Origin: Streptomyces sp. F63
GTDB lineage: Bacteria > Actinomycetota > Actinomycetes > Streptomycetales > Streptomycetaceae
Direction: 5' to 3'
DNA length: 64,000 bases
Assembly (NCBI RefSeq): GCF_018070345.1
Contig: NZ_JAGPXX010000020.1
Location: 41,602 to 105,601, forward strand
The position numbers and the translations under genes are program-made. Positions 58,968-64,000 of this stretch are shown here, in pieces (the first letter of the stretch is position 1; each line of letters starts with the position of its first letter). The notes beneath the pieces are model-generated. The model ran no database searches. It was not told the DNA's origin and saw only the letters and a list, made by a program, of their open reading frames with translations.

Positions 58968-59552
58968 ATGACGACGAACACGATCACTGGTCAGCTCATC
59001 GGTTACGCCCGCGTCTCCACCGATGACCAGGAAGCGCAGTTGCAGCGCGACGCACTGACGGCCGCAGGCTGCGCCCGCATCTTCGAGGACAAGGCCAGTG
59101 GGAAGAACACCAACCGGCCAGAGCTCACGGCCGCACTGGACTACGCCAGACCCGGAGACACCTTGTGCGTGTGGAAGCTCGACCGGTTCGCCCGTTCCCT
59201 CATCGACCTTGTGACCATGGTCGACACCCTTCGAGAGCGAGGCATCGGGTTCAAGGTGCTCACGGGGGCACTGGCCAACATCGACCCTGGTACGGCCGAC
59301 GGCCGTCTCATGCTTCAGGTGGTCGGAGCCATGGCGGAGTTTGAGCGCAGCCTCATCAAGGAGCGCACCCGCGCAGGACTGGACGCAGCCAAGGCGCAGG
59401 GGCGTACCGGCGGACGGCCGTCTGTGGTCGATGAGGACGTACTGACCGTGGCCCGTGCCAGGAAGGCGAGGGGCGAGAGCGTGAGCGCCATCGCCAAGGC
59501 TCTCGGGATCTCCCGAGCCACCCTTTACCGCCACCTCGGCGAGACCGCCTGA
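58968..59552 (+). CDS. Small serine recombinase (resolvase/invertase family)
   Basis: A 194-residue recombinase. The catalytic Ser is in IGYARVSTDDQEAQLQRDAL (about 10-29); KLDRFARSL (about 69-77) and RLMLQVVGAMAEFERSLIKE with RTRAG are the remaining active-site and E-helix regions. The C-terminal HTH is VSAIAKALGISRATLYRHLG (about 172-191). All active-site parts are present, so it should be functional. The res-like sites lie just upstream. There is no transposase, so it may resolve dimers or act on sites elsewhere. Confidence 0.92.
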   Translation: MTTNTITGQLIGYARVSTDDQEAQLQRDALTAAGCARIFEDKASGKNTNRPELTAALDYARPGDTLCVWKLDRFARSLIDLVTMVDTLRERGIGFKVLTGALANIDPGTADGRLMLQVVGAMAEFERSLIKERTRAGLDAAKAQGRTGGRPSVVDEDVLTVARARKARGESVSAIAKALGISRATLYRHLGETA

Positions 59553-59643
59553 GACTGGCGCACGCAACCGCAGACAGGCTCTCGGTTCCACGCCGGGGGC
59601 CGTTGTCATGCACGGGCGTTTGACGCTCTGACAGGCGCAACGA

Positions 59644-59687
59644 TGCCTGCCCCTGTCGACCACGGGGGAAGTCGACAGAGGCAGGCA
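59644..59687. terminator. Long bidirectional hairpin
   Basis: Arms TGCCTGCCCCTGTCGAC (59644-59660) and GTCGACAGAGGCAGGCA (59671-59687) pair over 17 bases with one mismatch and a 10-base loop, between the converging recombinase (+) and DUF7848 (-) genes. Confidence 0.8.
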
Positions 59688-59777
59688 CAGGGGGGCGCGT
59701 CGCTCGAACCGCCCCCCTTCCGGCGCACCTCGGGTCGTGGTGCTCGCCGTCCCCTCAGCACGCCGGGGGTCTGTCAG

Positions 59778-59999
59778 TCACTCGTCCCGGACCACCATCG
59801 CGAACGACGTACAGACACGCCGGAAGCCCTTGTGCCCGCTCCGGCCTGTGTGGCTCATGCACTCCACGTCGACCGCCGCGCCGTCCGTCGAGGGCGTGGC
59901 TGTCCACTTGCAGTGAAGGCACTCCGCTTCGAAGGTCACGTCAGTGTCCGGGTGCTGCGTGATTCTGTGCCTCACGTACCGCAGGACAGAGCGCACCAT
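59778..59999 (-). CDS. DUF7848-type small protein
   Basis: A 73-residue protein, MVRSVLRYVRHRITQHPDTD, then FEAECLHCKWTATPSTD with a C-x2-C pair, DVECMSHTGRSGHKGFRRV near the end. This matches a small family common in Streptomyces mobile elements (DUF7848), with Cys and His residues that could bind zinc. The ATG shares its first A with the TGA of the upstream gene (TGATG), so the two are translationally coupled. Longer in-frame readings upstream lack support. Confidence 0.8.
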   Translation of the reverse strand: MVRSVLRYVRHRITQHPDTDVTFEAECLHCKWTATPSTDGAAVDVECMSHTGRSGHKGFRRVCTSFAMVVRDE

Positions 60000-60202
60000 C
60001 ACTCGGCCCCGTGGTCTTCCCGGAGGTGCGTGCGGAGCACGACGTTCGCGTCCGTCGCCTTCGAGTAGTCGCCGAGCGATCGGGCGTTGGCTCGGGTCAC
60101 GGCGACGCCGAGGCACTGCCGACAGCCCGCGACGGGGTTCGGGTCTCCCTCCGGAAGGGTCAGGTTCACCGGCCCTGCCATCGTCGTCTTGGGTGTGCTC
60201 AT
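59999..60202 (-). CDS. Small CxxC/HxH protein, coupled to DUF7848 gene
   Basis: A 67-residue protein: MSTPKTTMAGPVNLTLPEGD, then CRQC near residue 27, a basic middle and RTHLREDHGAE with two His. The C-x2-C and H-x5-H spacing is that of a single zinc finger. It belongs to the set of small ORFs beside DUF7848 genes in Streptomyces elements. GGGAGG lies upstream of the ATG at 60202. Its stop overlaps the DUF7848 start by one base. Confidence 0.75.
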   Translation of the reverse strand: MSTPKTTMAGPVNLTLPEGDPNPVAGCRQCLGVAVTRANARSLGDYSKATDANVVLRTHLREDHGAE

Positions 60203-60266
60203 CCCTGCGACCTCCCGACTGTTCGCCTGCCGAAGGATGATCCCCCGGGGTGCACACGGGAGGGCG

Positions 60267-60290
60267 CTTCAGTCGCGTAGTCGACTGAAG
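60267..60290 (-). terminator. Hairpin directly after the XRE gene
   Basis: CTTCAGTCG (60267-60275) and CGACTGAAG (60282-60290), perfect over 9 bases with a 6-base loop, start at the base after the XRE stop codon. It probably attenuates read-through into the two small genes downstream. Confidence 0.75.
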
Positions 60291-61124
60291 TCATGCACGG
60301 CAAGCGGCGGACCACTCGGCGAGCCGTGCCCGAAGGTCTTCGCCGAAGAGGGCGTGTTCCTCGTACCCGGCGAACTCCTTCAGGTATGCCTGAACATCTC
60401 GGCCGTCGCGGAGTACGAGACTTCCCGCCGTCGTCTCGATGGTGACCAACGCGGCGTCGTAGATGGTGAACGTACTCAGCGGGGTTCGGGGCGTCGGTGC
60501 CCCTACGGGGATCACCCCGATCCGAACGTTCGGGAGGTAGGACAGGGACGCCAGTCGGTCCATCTGCTCGGCCAGTGCCAGTGGAGAGACGACCGGCCAG
60601 CGAACCGCCTGCTCGGTCAGAACGAACGTGAACCGCTTCGAGGCGTCGTAGAGGACGGCTTGCCGTCCCAGCTTCCCCGCTACGGCCTTGCTCGTGTCGG
60701 CCGTCGAGTGGGCCAGACTCGCCCGTACGTACTCCGGTGTTGCGAGCAGCCCGGTAACCATCGAGAGCAGGAAGTAGCGCATGTGCGTAGAGGACGCTTC
60801 GAGCGACTTCAGCTCGGCCTGTCTCGTACCGAGCCCCTTGCGCCGAAGTTCTCGAAGGTTCCGCCACTCGGTGTTCGCCATCCTGGCGAGGGCGGAGACC
60901 TCGGCGACCAGTTCCGGCGGAGCGTCCAGCGCTCGCAAGATCTGCTCGACATCGACCAGGGACGGCCGTGTCCGGCCGTTCTCGATGCGAGACACCTTCG
61001 ACTGGGACATGTTGCAGCGCGCTGCGAGCCGGTCCCCTGAGAGGCCGGCACGCTTGCGCAAGTCCCGAAGGAGAGAGGCGAGTTCGGTACCAGACTCGCC
61101 AAGCTGCTCAGCTTCGAACGTCAC
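60291..61124 (-). CDS. XRE family regulator with DUF5753 domain
   Basis: A 277-residue regulator. The HTH covers about 17-62: LASLLRDLRKRAGLSGDRLA, then NMSQSKVSRIENGRTRPSL. The rest is DUF5753, ending YEEHALFGEDLRARLAEWSA. Regulators of this kind pair with DUF397 or other small proteins and govern development or mobile elements in Streptomyces. The GTG start at 61124 is set by its GTGA overlap with the DUF6879 stop. It is the last gene of a three-gene coupled cluster in the island. Confidence 0.92.
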   Translation of the reverse strand: MTFEAEQLGESGTELASLLRDLRKRAGLSGDRLAARCNMSQSKVSRIENGRTRPSLVDVEQILRALDAPPELVAEVSALARMANTEWRNLRELRRKGLGTRQAELKSLEASSTHMRYFLLSMVTGLLATPEYVRASLAHSTADTSKAVAGKLGRQAVLYDASKRFTFVLTEQAVRWPVVSPLALAEQMDRLASLSYLPNVRIGVIPVGAPTPRTPLSTFTIYDAALVTIETTAGSLVLRDGRDVQAYLKEFAGYEEHALFGEDLRARLAEWSAACRA

Positions 61125-61636
61125 CCGTTCACGTACTCCAGGAAGGGAACCGACTCGGCAACGGCGATGCGCTGCCACTCGATGAACGGCGCAGGGTCAC
61201 CGTCGTACAGCTCTCGGCTGATCTGCGTGCCGTCGACCTCGTAATGCATCAGGACGACCGTCGATCGGTCGAACATCCAGAAGTCCTCGACATCCGGCAA
61301 CGGGTTCTCTCGCTCGGTCACGTCAAGGATGCGGATGTCCTCCCCGGCGAGTATGTGCGGGGAGTAGTACCGGGAGAACTCGAAGCGCAGGTACTCGGAG
61401 AGCGGTCGAGTCAGGACGTGCACTCGCCCCTTGCTCTTCCCCTCGCCGCGTAGACGCTTCAGGTCTTCCGTGTACGCGGACGAGTAGTCGTGCGGGTCGA
61501 CGCGCTTGCCTGCCCGGAAGGCTTCGAGTTCTTCCGCCTCCTGCGGGACGAGGTACTGGGGCAGGGTCTCCAGCCTCCACGCTTCCGACTGGAAGCCCCG
61601 GAGCATCGCCCGCCACTCGTCACCATCCAAGAGCAC
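61121..61636 (-). CDS. DUF6879 family protein
   Basis: A 171-residue protein. The family opening LLDGDEWRAMLRGFQSEAWR (2-21), then LETLPQYLVPQEAEEL, and the end FDRSTVVLMHYEVDGTQISR near 125 are seen. DUF6879 proteins nearly always accompany XRE-DUF5753 regulators in Streptomyces and are thought to act with them. The start GTG at 61636 has GGGAGG six bases upstream and lies inside the end of the 68-residue gene (17-base overlap). The stop overlaps the XRE start. Confidence 0.88.
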   Translation of the reverse strand: MLLDGDEWRAMLRGFQSEAWRLETLPQYLVPQEAEELEAFRAGKRVDPHDYSSAYTEDLKRLRGEGKSKGRVHVLTRPLSEYLRFEFSRYYSPHILAGEDIRILDVTERENPLPDVEDFWMFDRSTVVLMHYEVDGTQISRELYDGDPAPFIEWQRIAVAESVPFLEYVNG

Positions 61637-61826
61637 GAACGGCCTCCCGAAGAACGCTCTCGGGGATCTCCACGAGCCCTTCCCCCTGCGGGGGAGTGAA
61701 GGCGTCGGACACGTCACCCTGAACCACGATGGAGCCGGAAGCGGTGCGGTAGACGTTCGGGCAGTCGTCCTCTCCACACGTGCCGTTGCCGTTGCCGGTG
61801 AGCCGAGTCAGTTCTTCGCGTGCCAT
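61620..61826 (-). CDS. Small conserved protein upstream of DUF6879
   Basis: A 68-residue acidic protein: MAREELTRLTGNGNGTCGED, then DDCPNVYRTASGSIVVQGDV and a SVLREAVRALGW end. The two Cys (C17 and C22) in GTCGEDDCPNVY could bind a metal. The family is widespread directly before DUF6879/XRE pairs and probably is the third member of that module. The ATG at 61826 begins the cluster. A promoter should lie at 61830-61960. Confidence 0.85.
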   Translation of the reverse strand: MAREELTRLTGNGNGTCGEDDCPNVYRTASGSIVVQGDVSDAFTPPQGEGLVEIPESVLREAVRALGW

Positions 61827-62082
61827 GCGGAACCCCCTTGACCTGGCGGCCCGGTCGGGCCGTCTGAGACGACCGTACGGGGGCCGCTCGTGGCCGTCCA
61901 TGCACGGACGTGACTCATGCACGTTGTTGCATGAACTGGAGAGCGAGAGGGGCGCACAGAGGCTCTGAGGGATGCCCGGTTCTTCCTCGTCGGGCATGAG
62001 GAAGGGCCCCGCCCGACACTCGTCAGACAGGGCCCGTGCTCACTGAGCGCCGATGGTTGGCTCGACTCTCCGTGCTGGGATC
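61827..62082. other. Promoter and terminator region between integrase and XRE module
   Basis: About 255 bases. ATGCCCG (61972-61978) and CGGGCAT (61991-61997) form a hairpin that ends the integrase-side transcript. The stretch 61900-61940 (with CATGCACG-TTGTTGCATG, a near-palindrome at about 61916-61933) is AT-richer and likely holds the promoter and operator of the module at 61620-61826. Confidence 0.5.
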
Positions 62083-63262
62083 TCAGGGGTTCCGGAACGT
62101 GATCCGGCAGTGCTCGGCCTTGAACGCTCGGACCCCTCGACCGCGCGGCATCAGCTCGACTCGCTCGCAGACCTGCATGACGACGGTCCGCACGTAGTCG
62201 ATCCGGTCGGGGTCCTCGTAGTCCAGCTCCTCCCACAGGTACTCGATGTCGCCCAGGTCAACGCGCACCCGATTTGCTACCAGGTCTGCAAGCTCGGCCC
62301 GGATCTTGGTCAGGTCGGCGTCACACCTGCCGATGCCCGTCCGCAGGGTCGACGCGTCGATGTCCCCTACAGCGAACATCTCCGCCAGGGCGGTGCGCCT
62401 CTCGGATGCGGCAGTCTCCTCGGCCAGCAGTTCGGCCTCTCGCTCCTCGTCTGCGGCATCCGTGGCCGGTGCCGCGTTCCACTCCTCGGCCTTGTCGATG
62501 ACCTTCCGGACCACGAAGGAGTCAAGAGCGTCTGCCGGGCAGGTGATGCATCGGCCACCTGAACAGGTGTAGATGCGGTACCGCTCGCCTGCCGCGTTCT
62601 TCTTGCTCCACCCCTGAGTGGCGACGGCCTGACACTTCGAGCAGCGGACCACGCCGGACAACAGGGCCTTGCGCTTGCCGCCGCCGCCCGTGTTGCGCTC
62701 GGGGTCGCTCAGGTAGCGGACCAGGGCCCGGAACATACCCTCCGAGACGATCGCCTCCCAGTTGCCCGCGCCGGTCTCCTCGGTCAGCCGCACGCGCTTC
62801 CCGTCCGGCTTCTCGACCCACTGCGAGTACGTCTGGATGCCCGCGTTCCGCGGCTTCAAGAGGACACCCCGAAGGTTCGAGCTGCGCCACTCCTTGCCGT
62901 GCGGTGAGAGCAGTTCACGGGCGTTCCAGTCCTTCGCGATGGACCAAAGGGAGACACCCGTCAGGACATCCCGGTACGCCTGCCGTAGGGCTTCCGCCTC
63001 TGCCTCACGATGCCTGCCGTCACGCTCGAAGCCGAACGGGCGTGTACTCCAGAAGGGCCTCCCCGACTCTCTACGGCGCTGGTGTCCGAGCACCTGACGC
63101 TCTACTCGCATCTCGGTCTCGTTGCGAGCCACCACAGCGCCGATGCGAGCAGCGAGCCGGCCGGACGGGGTGGACAGGTCGAGCACTCCCTGAGCCTGTG
63201 CGGCGGCCAGCGTGACGCCGGTCGCCTCGGCCAGGTCCACCAGGTCCTCAAGATCCCAGGGA
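62083..63262 (-). pseudogene. Large serine integrase, N-terminus deleted
   Basis: About 390 codons of a phage-type serine integrase read inward from the right end. Present: the end of the catalytic domain (DLEDLVDLAEATGV, DLSTPSGRLAARIGAVVARN, EMRVERQ), the recombinase domain (PFWSTRPFGFERDGR to SNLRGVLLKPRNAGIQTY), a zinc ribbon (VVRCSKCQAVATQ, then YTCSGGRCITC), a coiled coil (EEREAELLAEETAASERR) and the C-terminus. Absent: the first 90-110 residues with the nucleophile Ser and the DRLxR segment. In that place the frame runs through the antisense of host mpg. The island is therefore probably unable to excise by itself. Confidence 0.88.
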
Positions 63263-63628
63263 GTGAAGGCGAGCGGTGTCCTCCTCCGCGCCGGCGAGAT
63301 CCTGACCGGCGCGGAATGGGCCGGCGAACGCCGCCGGACGGCGCGCAAGCACACCGAACTCGCGCAGGGACCGGCCCGCCTGGCGACGGCCCTCGGCATA
63401 GACCGCTCCCTGGACGGAACCGACGTCTGCGCCGGCCCGGACGTCCCCCTCTCCGTCCTGGCCGGAGATCCCCCTTCGGGGGAACGGATCCACAGCGGCC
63501 CGCGGACCGGGGTGGGAGGAGACGGCGCGGACCATCCCTGGCGCTTCTGGATCAAAGGGGACCCCACCGTGAGCCGCTACCGCGCCCACGCACCCCGGAA
63601 CCGCGCCCGCCGCAAGACCGGCGCTTGA
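63263..63628 (+). pseudogene. mpg: Host DNA-3-methyladenine glycosylase, 3' part
   Basis: From about base 63269 the frame encodes the C-terminal 119 residues of the host enzyme: ASGVLLRAGEILTGAEWAG, QGPARLATALGIDRSLDGTD and WRFWIKGDPTVSRYRAHAP, and stops at 63626-63628. Aligned on the island copy, 13 residues (HWCANVVTGTDGI in that copy) are missing between the host 5' part and this one, including the Asn of the base pocket. So even perfect excision of the island as it now stands would not restore the gene. Confidence 0.9.
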
Positions 63629-63653
63629 CGCCGAGGACGGGAGCGCCTAACGT
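63625..63653 (+). promoter_or_regulatory. rRNA operon promoter 1 (consensus type)
   Basis: TTGACG (63625-63630) and TAACGT (63648-63653) with a 17-base spacer form a near-consensus HrdB-type promoter. The -35 box contains the TGA stop codon of host mpg, so the gene end and the rRNA promoter share bases. Confidence 0.7.
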
Positions 63654-64000
63654 AGCCCGAGCCGCTTGAGACGGGCAGGGTGGCGGGACGGCCCACAGCC
63701 GGACCCGCAGAAGCCTGTCAGCGGCACCACCACTACGACGAAAACCCCGGATGGGGCTTTTCGGTCATGCCGGAATTCGATACCGAAAGGCTCGATTATG
63801 AGTCGGCCGGGGAATCCGCTAACGTAGGGGCCGCGCCGGAAGGCGCAAGCGGAAACCCTCTCCAACGGGGACCGGAATCGAAATACGGGCGGGAAAGCGG
63901 CCCGGAAAGCGTCTGGTAGGGTTGGAAACACCGAAGGGAAGCGCCCGGAGGGCCCGGAGACGGGGCCGAAGGAAGCGTCCGTTCCTTGAGAACTCAACAG
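63629..64000 (+). promoter_or_regulatory. rRNA operon promoter and leader region
   Basis: The last 372 bases contain no gene and lead into the conserved Streptomyces pre-16S leader GAAGCGTCCGTTCCTTGAGA followed by ACTCAACAG at 63992-64000. A second TAACGT -10 box lies at 63820-63825 with a weaker TTATGA at 63796-63801, and a TAGGGT at 63917-63922 marks a third start, before the conserved GGAAACACCGAAGGGAAGCG stretch. Multiple tandem promoters are usual for Streptomyces rrn operons. The 16S gene itself should begin a few hundred bases outside the window. Confidence 0.85.

Larger units (their letters stand above)
55470..63268. mobile_element. Integrated island in mpg, with replacement mpg and truncated serine integrase
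   Basis: About 7.8 kb between the two parts of the host mpg. Against the surroundings it is less GC-rich, with more A/T at third positions, and is full of small ORFs typical of actinomycete integrative elements (XRE-DUF5753, DUF6879, DUF7848). It has a full mpg at its left edge and a large serine integrase reading inward from its right edge, where int genes adjoining attP normally lie. The right edge is deleted: the first ~100 codons of the integrase, the attachment site and about 39 bp of mpg are missing. No replication, transfer or phage structural genes are present, so it is a satellite-like or reduced element. Confidence 0.85.

Noticed and set aside
55472..63272. AAGGCGA at both island ends (55472-55478 and 63266-63272) as the integrase core site
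   Set aside because: The 7-base match is in different reading frames relative to mpg. Joining through it would leave the gene frameshifted and 13 codons short, so it is unlikely to be the original attachment core. The right copy lies in the deletion join.
63263..63567. Integrase ORF start at 63567
   Set aside because: Codons upstream of about 63262 on the minus strand are the antisense of host mpg and lack the catalytic-domain motifs; the open frame is accidental.

Overview
The window is chromosomal DNA of a Streptomyces or a very close relative. The core is very GC-rich and its genes have GC-saturated third positions. Lineage markers include a chaplin-type domain, a streptophobe-type membrane protein, an SGM_5486-type 38-residue peptide, a DUF5753/DUF397 pair, a TldD/TldE pair, and at the right edge the conserved leader that precedes actinomycete 16S rRNA. 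Gene content recalls the S. coelicolor neighbourhood of tyrS, moaA and fabG/fabI; this is from memory, not from a search.

Layout. 1-7.9 kb: tail of an ABC-F ATPase, a small HTH protein, an enoyl-CoA hydratase, a GH15 glucosidase overlapping an atypical SDR, a SURF1-like protein, a small Cys-rich protein, a DEDDh exonuclease with BRCT, and a membrane di-iron hydroxylase. 7.9-16.3 kb: two tandem secreted subtilases, a DUF485/acetate-type symporter pair, moaA and small membrane proteins. 16.4-24 kb: tyrS, tldE/tldD, and an FtsX-type ABC exporter operon ending in its probable TetR regulator. 24-31.3 kb: small enzymes and regulators (hydrolase, DUF1707, VOC, CGNR, SRPBCC, IMPDH-like, RibD-like), a decayed DUF5753 regulator with a DUF397 partner, and an enoyl-CoA hydratase. 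31.8-39.5 kb: fabG-fabI, a GntR/MFS divergent pair, SixA phosphatase and serB. 39.8-44.2 kb: streptophobe protein and an FHA-FHA-ABC exporter. 44.4-55 kb: a transglycosylase with a structured leader, a GAF-kinase/NarL regulator pair next to a chaplin-like surface protein, an ABC ATPase, NfeD/SPFH, TauE, HNH, PEBP and Spo0M proteins.

55.2-63.6 kb holds the most unusual structure: a lower-GC island of about 7.8 kb inserted in the DNA-3-methyladenine glycosylase gene (mpg), which sits directly upstream of an rRNA operon. The host gene is cut after codon 97, and its 3' part resumes at the other end. The island carries its own complete, divergent mpg. The ATG of that copy overlaps the new stop codon of the cut host ORF as ATGA, so host promoter and translation can feed the replacement. 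The rest of the island holds a small conserved protein, a hairpin-rich duplicated block, an SDR, a resolvase with its own res-like sites, a translationally coupled 68-aa/DUF6879/XRE regulator cluster, two small coupled proteins, and a large serine integrase. The integrase has lost its catalytic N-terminus together with the right attachment site and about 39 bp of host mpg, so the island looks locked in place.

Common regulatory themes can be read from the DNA. Palindromes of the TTACYG-NN-CRGTAA type lie upstream of three lipid-related genes. Two 16-bp inverted repeats 33 bp apart lie before the ABC/TetR operon. A perfect GntR-type palindrome covers the start of the MFS gene. Many gene ends carry strong GC-rich hairpin terminators.
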